Program-made: the position numbers and the translations under genes
Notes under the pieces: model-generated
What the model was told of the DNA's origin: nothing
What the model saw: only the letters and a program-made list of their open reading frames with translations
The model's database searches: none
Shown here: positions 8,562-16,218 of the stretch, in pieces
How the letters are laid out: each line of letters opens with the position of its first letter
Numbering within the stretch: the stretch's first letter is position 1
DNA from: Methanomicrobiaceae archaeon
Lineage (GTDB): Archaea > Halobacteriota > Methanomicrobia > Methanomicrobiales > Methanomicrobiaceae
Reading direction: 5' to 3'
DNA: 36,235 nt
Assembly (NCBI GenBank): GCA_016928355.1
Contig: JAFGKW010000054.1
Span: forward strand, 1-36,235

Positions 8562-9808
8562 GAACTTCTGATATCCACGGCCTGACGGCCTTCGCCCTGA
8601 TTTTAGCCTTGTTACTCGTGCTCAGTGCAGGATGTACCGGGGCAGAACAGTCCTCGACCACAGCAGACCAGATTACTGCCCGAACCGGGTACCATTCAGT
8701 TGTCGATATGCGTGGGACAGAAGTTCAGGTTCCGGTAAATATCAGGAGAGTTGTGACCATTGATGATGGCCTTGTAGAAGGGGTCATGACCATTCTGGGA
8801 GAATCAGATAAGATCGTTGGTTTGGGATCTTCAGGTATCCAAAAGTCTTATGAGTACACTTTCCCCGATGCTTCATCGAATTATACCTATTCTAACGGTA
8901 TGAATCCTGTAAGGTACCTCAATCCCCGGTTTGAGGATCTGCCTCTCGTTCAGGAGTCATCAACCGGCATCAACTATGAGACACTGGCTTCTCTTGAGCC
9001 GGATGTCGTGATCATCAGGAGAGGATCATGTGCTGCTTCATGGGGGCTGAATGATGAAGGTCTTAACAAGAACATAGATAGAATTGAAAAACTGGGAATC
9101 CCCACGGTAGTCGTCAATGCACCTCCAACCTATGAAAATCCTGATATAAGCACTATCTCAGATGAAATCAGAGTAATCGGCGAGGTATTTGGCAAGGAAA
9201 GTGCTGCTGAAGATATTGTTGAAACAATTGAGGATTCCGTTACAATGATAAAGAAACGCACGGCGGATGTTTCAGAAGAGGAAAAACCAAGGGTACTGGC
9301 ATTGGGATTATCTCCCAAGTCAAGACAGGCAGGTGGAGCAGGCAATGTCAGGGGGGCCATAATTGCGTATTATATCGAAGATATCGCCAATGCCGCGAAT
9401 GCATTCACTGTGACAAGGTACGACTCTGATACAGGTGTTATAAACGCAGAGCAGGTGCTCGCACTGGACCCGGATGTTATCATCCTCCCGACGTCCTCCG
9501 GCTATCACCCTCCCAGCGAGTTATACAGTGCACCTTATTATGAAAATCTCCAGGAGTTGTCGGCAGTCAAAGAACACCATGTCTATTCACTACCATGGAC
9601 ACCGTGCAACTGTGACGCTTCGCGACTGGAATGCCCGATAGATCTTATGATCATTGCAAAGGCCGCATATCCGGATCGGTTTGAGGATATCAGGGTAAGT
9701 GAATGGGTGTTGGAATACTACCAGAACCTGTATGGCATAGACGAAGAGACTGCCAGGAGCATGCGTTCGGTGCACTGGCTCGACTGGACGATAGAAGAGG
9801 ATTTCTAG
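8558..9808 (+). CDS. ABC transporter substrate-binding lipoprotein 2
   Basis: A lipoprotein signal ends in VLSAGC (Cys26, counted from ATG 8558), followed by a FecB/BtuF-type binding protein with VVDMRGTEVQVPVNIRRVV and YETLASLEPDVVIIRRGSC. The late motif is PWTPCNCDASRLECP, with three cysteines close together. I prefer ATG 8558, which overlaps the methyltransferase stop by 4 bases, over the in-frame GTG at 8543. The GGAGGG at 8552-8557 touches the ATG, so the exact start is not certain. It is followed 11 bases later by binding protein 3. It presumably shares the permease at 5772. Confidence 0.9.
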   Translation: MRTSDIHGLTAFALILALLLVLSAGCTGAEQSSTTADQITARTGYHSVVDMRGTEVQVPVNIRRVVTIDDGLVEGVMTILGESDKIVGLGSSGIQKSYEYTFPDASSNYTYSNGMNPVRYLNPRFEDLPLVQESSTGINYETLASLEPDVVIIRRGSCAASWGLNDEGLNKNIDRIEKLGIPTVVVNAPPTYENPDISTISDEIRVIGEVFGKESAAEDIVETIEDSVTMIKKRTADVSEEEKPRVLALGLSPKSRQAGGAGNVRGAIIAYYIEDIANAANAFTVTRYDSDTGVINAEQVLALDPDVIILPTSSGYHPPSELYSAPYYENLQELSAVKEHHVYSLPWTPCNCDASRLECPIDLMIIAKAAYPDRFEDIRVSEWVLEYYQNLYGIDEETARSMRSVHWLDWTIEEDF

Positions 9809-9819
9809 GAGAGTAAACT

Positions 9820-11043
9820 ATGAAAAAGGTATGTATTATTACACTGGTCCTTGCAACGCTGTTGCTGACGGCGGTATTCGCCGGCTGTACAGGTCAGGAC
9901 ACAGAGCAGAAAGTTATGAAGACAACAGGGGACCAGTACCGGACGGTAACCGATTCCCGCGGTGTTGCTGTTGAAGTTCCGTCGGATATAAACAGGGTTG
10001 TAACGGTATCGGACGGCCTGGTAGAGGGAGTTATGTATGCCCTGGGAGAAGAGGATACCTTAGTAGGAATCGGGTCTTCCTGTATCCAGAGAGACTGGAC
10101 ATATTCCTACCCGACGGATGACGGGGGCTATGTAAACGGCTCGGGAGGATGCAACGTTATGCAGGTGCTGAATCCGGAGATAAAAAAGCTCCCGCTCGTC
10201 ATGGAGTCGGGTGCGGCAATGAACTACGAGACATTGTCGTCATTAAACCCTGATGTGGTAATCCTCAGGCTCGGAAGCTGCTCAATTCAGGAAAAGGACA
10301 GTGAAACTGCAAAGAAAACAATAGAAACGGTTGAATCTCTCGGAATCCCGCTCATAGTCCTTTACAGCCCCAACTGCTACAGTGAGCCTACCCTCACCCA
10401 GATCTCAGACGAAATCGAGATAATAGGCAATGTATTCGGCAAAAAAGAGGAAGCAGTTGAGATTGCAGAATACCTGGAATCACAGGTTGCACTGGTTGAA
10501 GAGCGTACATCCGGTATCTCCGAAGATGAAAAACCGTCTGTTCTTATGTTCGGTCTTTCTCCGACACACCGTGCACAGGGGGGTGCAGGAGTAGTACAGG
10601 GTCTCGCAACAACTGAATCCTATATGATAGAGGATGTAGTCAATGCCAAAAACGCCTATCAGGTTGATGTAGGTACATTCCAGATCGTCAACACGGAACA
10701 GGTACTTGCCCTCGACCCCGATGTCATTGTACTTTGTACTGCGTGGGGATACCACCCTCCGGGTGAACTGACAGATGCCACATATTATTCATCGCTAAGG
10801 GAGCTTTCGGCTGTTAAGAACGGACGTGTAATGTCCCTGCCATGGACTCCGTGCAACTGTGCAAAGAGGCTGGAATATCCTATTGACGTGATAGTAATCG
10901 CAAAAGCAGCATATCCTGAACTTTTCGAAGACCTAGCACTTGACGACTGGGTTCTTGAATTCTATATGAATGTCTACGATGTGGACCAGACAACAGCAGA
11001 AAAACTGCGGACAGCCCAGTGGATGGACTGGTGCGTTGACTAA
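9820..11043 (+). CDS. ABC transporter substrate-binding lipoprotein 3
   Basis: The 407-residue product starts with a signal ending in VFAGC (Cys23), followed by the same binding fold. Cysteines appear at GSSCIQR, GGCNVMQ, LGSCSIQ, SPNCYSEP and PWTPCNCAKRLEYP. This is more than in its neighbours and all are outside the lipobox. An AGGAG site precedes the ATG by about 8 bases. Its C-terminal third is very close to binding protein 4, also at DNA level around 10840-11030, which points to recent duplication or gene conversion. The role is ligand capture for the FecCD importer; the ligand is unknown. Confidence 0.92.
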   Translation: MKKVCIITLVLATLLLTAVFAGCTGQDTEQKVMKTTGDQYRTVTDSRGVAVEVPSDINRVVTVSDGLVEGVMYALGEEDTLVGIGSSCIQRDWTYSYPTDDGGYVNGSGGCNVMQVLNPEIKKLPLVMESGAAMNYETLSSLNPDVVILRLGSCSIQEKDSETAKKTIETVESLGIPLIVLYSPNCYSEPTLTQISDEIEIIGNVFGKKEEAVEIAEYLESQVALVEERTSGISEDEKPSVLMFGLSPTHRAQGGAGVVQGLATTESYMIEDVVNAKNAYQVDVGTFQIVNTEQVLALDPDVIVLCTAWGYHPPGELTDATYYSSLRELSAVKNGRVMSLPWTPCNCAKRLEYPIDVIVIAKAAYPELFEDLALDDWVLEFYMNVYDVDQTTAEKLRTAQWMDWCVD

Positions 11044-11072
11044 AAGCAACTGAGGAGATTACGGGGAAACCT

Positions 11073-11915
11073 ATGAAGAATTACTATGGCATCGACTGGG
11101 ATGCGATCTGGAATGAAGTGAACGGGGCAAATATAAATTCCGGAGCATTTGGAGAGTGCGCCACAATATGGGAGAGCAAAGAAGAAGCAAGATGGTTTCT
11201 CAAAAATTCATTGACAAATCCCAAACGTGCGCAATTTATCCTTAAAAACCTCCCCCTTTCGCCGGAGCTAAGAGTCCTCGACATTGGTTCCGGCCCTGGA
11301 ACGATCGCGGTACCGGTTGCCGGTTATGTAAAACATGTAACAGCTGTTGAACCATCACCCGGAATGGCAGATGTTATGGAAGAATATGCTGCAGAAAAAG
11401 GCATAAAGAACCTTGATATTGTAAGAAAAAAGTGGGAGGATATTGACCTTTCCACAGACCTTAACGGACCCTATGATCTGGTTTTTGCATCATATTCTCT
11501 TGGAATGCAAAACCTGAGCGAATCCATCAGGATGATGTGTGATATCTCATCAAAATGGGTCTACATTTTTTGGATCTCCGGGATTCCGTCATGGGAAAGA
11601 GGTTTCGTAAAACTCTGGCCGGAACTTCACGGAAAGGTGTTTTGCTACACTCCCCAGGCTGACATTATCTATAACGTACTCTATTCGATGGGAATCTACC
11701 CGAATATCAGAGTTAAGGAGATTGAAAGCAACAATCATTTTCCTGACCTCGATTCTGCGGTTTCCCAATTGATTCTGGCATACAATGTCGAAAACGGAGA
11801 ACAGGAAGACATTCTCAGGAATTTTCTTAGTGAAAATCTCGTAGAGGATGAAGACGGTTATGCACTTTCTGAAATCAACACCGGCACCGCCTTCTGGTGG
11901 GAGACCGGAAAATGA
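11073..11915 (+). CDS. Class I SAM-dependent methyltransferase 2 of the uptake locus
   Basis: This 280-residue paralog of the 7722-8561 product has motif I VLDIGSGPGTIAVPVAG, then VTAVEPSPGMADVMEEYAA, and the shared VRKKWEDIDL and NVLYSMGIYPN segments. The two align along their whole length without large gaps, so the gene arose by duplication within the locus. It lies between binding protein 3 and the CooC-like ATPase, all on the plus strand. The presence of two copies argues that methylation is an integral part of what this locus does, or that two related substrates are handled. The substrate is not known. Confidence 0.85.
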   Translation: MKNYYGIDWDAIWNEVNGANINSGAFGECATIWESKEEARWFLKNSLTNPKRAQFILKNLPLSPELRVLDIGSGPGTIAVPVAGYVKHVTAVEPSPGMADVMEEYAAEKGIKNLDIVRKKWEDIDLSTDLNGPYDLVFASYSLGMQNLSESIRMMCDISSKWVYIFWISGIPSWERGFVKLWPELHGKVFCYTPQADIIYNVLYSMGIYPNIRVKEIESNNHFPDLDSAVSQLILAYNVENGEQEDILRNFLSENLVEDEDGYALSEINTGTAFWWETGK

Positions 11916-11936
11916 GAACCAGTTTATATTAAGGAC

Positions 11937-12707
11937 ATGGTGAAAATGAAGATTGTAATATGCGGAAAAGGTGGAAGCGGAAAGAGTACCATTGCTGCAT
12001 TGATGGCTCACGAATACGCCAGGCAGAAGAAGAATGTACTCGTTGTCGATACGGATGAATCCAATATGGGGCTTTACTCCATACTCGGTACCGACAGCCC
12101 GAAGGATTTGATGGAATACTTTGGTGGTAAGAAAGTCATTACTGAAAAAATAATGGCTGCAATGCCGGATGTATCCAAAGTAAAGATTTTTAAGACTAAA
12201 TGGATCCTCGGGGATCTTCCGGAAGACTATGTCAGCCATAAAAACGGAATTTCTCTTGTAGCAATCGGCAAAATCCATGATGCAGGTGAAGGTTGTGCAT
12301 GCCCCATGGGTATATTGGCAAACCAGTTTTTTGAAAATCTTTCACTTGGAGAAGACGATGTCGTCATAACTGATACCGAAGCAGGGATTGAACACTTTGG
12401 TCGTGGGATAGACCGGCATGCAGACTTTATACTGCTTGTACTTGATCCCTCCAATGAATCGGTTAAATTATCCGAAAAAATATCGGAGATGGCAAAAGGG
12501 CTGGATATTCCACTGTATTTAATACTCAATAAAACAGATCGGGAGACCTCTGCCATTATAAAAGAAAAGATCTCTGACCCATCCCAAATACTCGGAGAAA
12601 TCCCGGCAGATGGCGAGATCCTGAACAAGGGTCTCAGAGGAGAGGAAATGGATATCCAAATTCAGGCTATCGGAAAGATAGCAGGAACCCTGGAATCCCT
12701 GAAATAG
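11937..12707 (+). CDS. CooC-like MinD-family metallochaperone ATPase
   Basis: The 256-residue protein has a deviant Walker A GKGGSGKST (residues 10-18), the strand VLVVDTDESNMGL, and a CAC metal-binding pair at Cys120/Cys122 within GEGCACPMG. TDTEAGIEHFGRGID and LILNKTDRE follow. The combination is that of CooC, the ATPase that helps insert nickel into CO dehydrogenase and binds metal through a CxC motif at its dimer interface. CooC genes usually sit near CODH genes; here it lies inside a chelate-uptake locus, between methyltransferase 2 and binding protein 4. A role in handing over an imported metal is inferred. ATG 11946 is an alternative start. Confidence 0.88.
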   Translation: MVKMKIVICGKGGSGKSTIAALMAHEYARQKKNVLVVDTDESNMGLYSILGTDSPKDLMEYFGGKKVITEKIMAAMPDVSKVKIFKTKWILGDLPEDYVSHKNGISLVAIGKIHDAGEGCACPMGILANQFFENLSLGEDDVVITDTEAGIEHFGRGIDRHADFILLVLDPSNESVKLSEKISEMAKGLDIPLYLILNKTDRETSAIIKEKISDPSQILGEIPADGEILNKGLRGEEMDIQIQAIGKIAGTLESLK

Positions 12708-12728
12708 ACAAAAAATTTCAGAAAAAGA

Positions 12729-12738
12729 TTACGTAAGC
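12729..12738. promoter_or_regulatory. Second copy of the candidate operator (TTACGTAAGC)
   Basis: This is the inverse complement of the 10 bases at 5645-5654 and includes the same perfect TTACGTAA palindrome. It lies in the 57-base gap between the CooC-like gene and binding protein 4, 26 bases before the ATG. It may mark an internal promoter for binding proteins 4 and 5 under the same control as the divergent promoter. Confidence 0.4.
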
Positions 12739-12764
12739 AAAAAACTCAGACTGGAGGTTATGAA

Positions 12765-13997
12765 ATGAAAAAGATTCTTGCTATAGTCATGATTCTGGTT
12801 GCGATAGTGATAATGTGTACAGGATGCACAGATCAGTCAGATCAGGCGGCTGTATCCGGTGAAAATGGAGATTTCAGGACCGTTCTCGACTCCCGCGGAG
12901 TTGAGGTCCAGGTGCCAGTAGACATTAAACGCGTAGTTACAATCTCCGACGGCCTGATCGAGGGAGTTATGACCATTCTTGGAGAAGAGGATAAAATCGT
13001 CGGGGTTGGATCATCGTGTATCCAGAGAAACTTCAATTATACCTACCCGACAACCGGCGGTGAGAGTTACGAATATAAAGACGGCATGAATCCCGTGACC
13101 TACCTTAACAGGGAATGGATAATGGATATTACAAGGGTCGGAGAATCCGGTTCGGCAATAAACTATGAAACACTTGCCGGCCTCGATCCGGACGTGGTTA
13201 TAGCCCGCATAGGTTCATGTACCCTGCGATCAATGGAAGATGAAGGTGTCCAGAAGTCGATCCAGACAATGGAATCGCTCGGAATTCCGGTAGTGGTTCT
13301 CAAAGCCCATCCCTGCTTTGACGAGCCTGACCTGACAACAATATCAGGCGAGATCAAAATCATCGGATCTGTATTTGGAAAGGAAGAAAAAGCTTCAGAA
13401 CTCGCCGATTATCTTGAATCACAGACAGAAATGATATATGAAAGAACAAAAGATATACCGGATTCGGAAAAACCAACAATCCTTGCATTCGGAGCGTCTC
13501 CAAAAACAAGGCAGAGCGGGGGTGCAGGCAGTGTCAAGGGAACCGACACAATTGAATCCTATTTCATAGAAGAGATAGCTCATGCAAAGAATGCCTACCA
13601 GGAGCCGGGCAATTCTGTAGTCTTCTCGGCCGAACAGATGCTTGCAATCAACCCTGACGTAATCATTCTCGGGACTGCATCCGGTTACCATCCCCCTGAA
13701 GAGCTTTACTCCGCACCGTATTACCAGGACCTGCAGGAGATTTCAGCGATAAAGAACCGAAGGATCTCCTCGTTCCCGTGGGAGCCATGTAACTGTGCAA
13801 AGAGACTGGAATATCCCATCGACATCATAGTAATTGCAAAAGCAGCATATCCGGAATTATTCGGAGATATCGTTCTTGAAGAATGGCTTATTGATTTCTA
13901 TATGAATGTTTATGATGTGGACCAGACAATGGCAGAAGAGCTGCTTTCCGCACAATGGATGGACTGGTGTATAGAAGAATGCCCTACCTGCGGGTGA
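12765..13997 (+). CDS. ABC transporter substrate-binding lipoprotein 4
   Basis: The 410-residue lipoprotein has a signal ending in MCTGC (Cys21). The binding domain contains VLDSRGVEVQVPVDIKRVV, YETLAGLDPDVVIARIGSC, RTKDIPDSEKPTILAFGASP and PWEPCNCAKRLEYP. It ends in ECPTCG, an extra pair of cysteines absent from the other copies. A GGAGG site lies about 8 bases before the ATG. The last two stop bases and the next gene's start overlap (TGATG). It is closest to binding protein 3 and shares the same presumed ligand class. Confidence 0.92.
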   Translation: MKKILAIVMILVAIVIMCTGCTDQSDQAAVSGENGDFRTVLDSRGVEVQVPVDIKRVVTISDGLIEGVMTILGEEDKIVGVGSSCIQRNFNYTYPTTGGESYEYKDGMNPVTYLNREWIMDITRVGESGSAINYETLAGLDPDVVIARIGSCTLRSMEDEGVQKSIQTMESLGIPVVVLKAHPCFDEPDLTTISGEIKIIGSVFGKEEKASELADYLESQTEMIYERTKDIPDSEKPTILAFGASPKTRQSGGAGSVKGTDTIESYFIEEIAHAKNAYQEPGNSVVFSAEQMLAINPDVIILGTASGYHPPEELYSAPYYQDLQEISAIKNRRISSFPWEPCNCAKRLEYPIDIIVIAKAAYPELFGDIVLEEWLIDFYMNVYDVDQTMAEELLSAQWMDWCIEECPTCG

Positions 13998-15200
13998 TGA
14001 ATATGTCAAATAAAAAAAATACACATCCTTTTCTCTTTATCCTGTTGATTGCAGTTGCTTTTGCAACCGGCTGTACCGCAAATTCAGACAATTCAGATAT
14101 AATAAATCCTGAGCAAACTTCCGGTTATAAGACAGTCACTGACATGAGAGGAGTGGAAGTAACTATCCCGAAAGATCCGCAAAGGGTGGTTGCAATGAGC
14201 CGTTCCCTCATCGACACTACGATGTACATCTTTGGAAAAAGCGACAGGATAGTCGGTGCCAGTGTATACCAAAAACCAACAGGAGCCGGAACCTATGTAT
14301 ACAACGGAAAGGATTACACAGTCAACAACTGGATAGCTTTATCCTGAAATCCTGAATCTGACGAATGTCGGGGGGTTCGGGGGCCCTTACGGGGAGCCAA
14401 ATGCTGAAACTGTCGCCAAACTGAACCCGGATCTGCTTATTATGAGAGATCTAGGTGAAACTGAGGAAAATACAGCTAAATTCATCGAACAGCTTGAATC
14501 CATGGGGATACCTGTTATAGTGCTAAAATACCCGGAATGCTACGATGATCCCGGTATAGAGACCATTTATGAGGAAATTAAACTCCTCGGAGAGCTCTTT
14601 GGAGACGAAGAGGAGGCTGAAAAGATTGTAGACACTATGAAATCAAGAGTGGATTATATCATTGAAAGAACGAGCACAATCCCTGATGAAGAGAAAGTAG
14701 ATGTCCTTTACTTCGGAGCCCCTTCATGGGCAGGTGACAAAGGAGGTGCAGGATATGCATTCGGAAGTGGAACAATAGAAGTTTCCTTCATGGAGGATGT
14801 AGTAAATGCAAACAATGTCTACACTGAAAGCGGCAGAAACCTGATATCTGAAGAACAGATGATCTCACTTGACCCGGATAAGATCATCCTGTGTACATGG
14901 AGCGGGTATCATCCCCCAAGACAGCTGTATGACGGAGAAGCATATGGCAACATTCAGGAGATGACCGCTCTTAAATCCGGTGAAGTTCACTCTCTTGCAG
15001 CAACGCCATGCAAATCGGAGAGGCTTGAACTCCCTGTCAACCTTATGATTGCTGCAAAGGCGATCTACCCTGACAAATTCGAAGAAATCGATCTTGAATC
15101 ATGGACACGTGAATACATTACAGAGTTATACGGTACCGATGGAGAGACCACTGATGAGATAATGAACGCATTTATGTTTGAATATCTCGAGATCTCCTGA
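13997..15200 (+). pseudogene. Substrate-binding lipoprotein 5, interrupted by a +1 frameshift near 14338-14340
   Basis: The first part (13997-14347) has a lipoprotein signal ending in FATGC and the usual VTDMRGVEVTIPKDPQRVV start. It runs into a TGA after NNWIALS. The second part continues in another frame to the TGA at 15198-15200. That frame is open back to 14337 and encodes PEILNLTNVGG, KLNPDLLIM and the rest of the binding fold. Dropping one T from the TTT at 14338-14340 joins them as NNWIAYPEILN, giving about 400 residues like the paralogs. The late motif is TPCKSERLELP. The ATG at 14442 is not a natural start because homology extends upstream of it. The cause may be a mutation, an assembly error in a homopolymer or, less likely, programmed +1 shifting. 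Confidence 0.85.
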
Positions 15201-15215
15201 TATATTAAGGGTTCC

Positions 15216-15224
15216 TTTTTTTTT
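15216..15224 (+). terminator. U-run terminator of the uptake operon
   Basis: Nine consecutive T residues begin 15 bases after the stop of binding protein 5, followed by AAAACA. Archaeal RNA polymerase stops at such T runs. No strong hairpin precedes it. Confidence 0.55.
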
Positions 15225-15282
15225 AAAACATGTTTAATCTCGTAAATTCTATTTACATACCCGTCATTTTATCTTTAGATAC

Positions 15283-16212
15283 ATGTCACTTGAAGATACT
15301 GCCAAAAAAATAAAGGCGATGGAGATACGGGGTGCGGCACTGATTGCAAGATCTGCAGTTGAAGCACTCTGTGAATATGGGGAAGGATTGGGAGAACTCG
15401 CCCTGACAGACTTCAAAGAAGCGATGGAAAATGCCGCAGAGCTCCTCCTTGCCACGAGGCCGACAGCCGTCTCACTCCCGAACGCTGTTAACATCGTGAT
15501 GAAGGGCGTCAGGAATGCAGACACAATAGCTGAGGCAAGGGCAGGCATCAGGCCAAGCAGCGAGAAATTCATCCGCAACTCAAAGGATGCCCTCCAAAAG
15601 ATCGCGGAGATCGGAGCAAGACACATCCCGGAAGATGCAACCCTGATGACGCACTGTAACTCGCAGGCAGCAATAGCGTGCATAATAGAGGCACACAGGC
15701 AGGGAAAGGTAAGGGAGGTCTTTGCCACCGAGGTCAGACCCAGGAACCAGGGGCTTCTTACAATCAGGGCATTAAATGATGCAGGGATTAAGACGAACTT
15801 CATCGTCGACTCGGGTGCCCGCTTCTTCATGAAGAAGATCGACCTCCTTGTAATCGGGACTGATGCAGTGACCGTCAACGGCGCCGTCGTGAATAAGATC
15901 GGAACCTCCCAGATTGCACTTGCCGCACGTGAGGCAAGAACTCCCGTGATGGTCGCCGCGGAGACTTTCAAGTTCGCACCAAGAACAATCACGGGCGATC
16001 TAATCGAGATCGAGGAGAGAGATACAGCCGAGGTCCTGGACCGGCCGATAGCCGCACAACTGGAGAATGTCACTGTCAGAAATCCTGCATTCGACGTGAC
16101 CCCTGCAGATTTCATCGACCTGATCGTTACGGAAAAAGGTGCGATACCTCCGGAGATGGCCTATATCATTATCAGGGACCATCTCGGGTGGAATCTTGAG
16201 GATATCAGGTAA
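15283..16212 (+). CDS. e2b2: Ribose-1,5-bisphosphate isomerase
   Basis: The 309-residue member of the eIF2B-alpha-like superfamily matches archaeal ribose-1,5-bisphosphate isomerase, which converts ribose 1,5-bisphosphate to ribulose 1,5-bisphosphate for form III RuBisCO. Cys125 in MTHCNSQAA and Asp194 in GTDAV are 69 residues apart, as are the catalytic Cys133 and Asp202 of the Thermococcus enzyme. VRPRNQGLLT and AAETFKFAPRT are also typical. The convergent neighbour 6 bases away encodes the preceding enzyme, AMP phosphorylase. A TATA-like TATTTACATA near 15249-15258 suggests a short leader. RuBisCO itself is not in the window. Confidence 0.93.
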   Translation: MSLEDTAKKIKAMEIRGAALIARSAVEALCEYGEGLGELALTDFKEAMENAAELLLATRPTAVSLPNAVNIVMKGVRNADTIAEARAGIRPSSEKFIRNSKDALQKIAEIGARHIPEDATLMTHCNSQAAIACIIEAHRQGKVREVFATEVRPRNQGLLTIRALNDAGIKTNFIVDSGARFFMKKIDLLVIGTDAVTVNGAVVNKIGTSQIALAAREARTPVMVAAETFKFAPRTITGDLIEIEERDTAEVLDRPIAAQLENVTVRNPAFDVTPADFIDLIVTEKGAIPPEMAYIIIRDHLGWNLEDIR

Positions 16213-16218
16213 ATATCC

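Noticed and set aside
7722-11915. Nicotianamine-synthase-like enzymes for metallophore production
   Set aside because: Both proteins have a canonical methyltransferase motif I (GAGPGT, GSGPGT) and adjacent acidic strand, not the nicotianamine synthase signature I would expect.
14442-15200. Independent gene starting at ATG 14442
   Set aside because: The frame continues upstream to 14337 with clear binding-protein homology, so it is the second half of the frameshifted gene.
15264-16115. 283-codon minus-strand frame
   Set aside because: It lies opposite the isomerase gene, is serine/alanine-rich low-complexity shadow sequence and has no motif.
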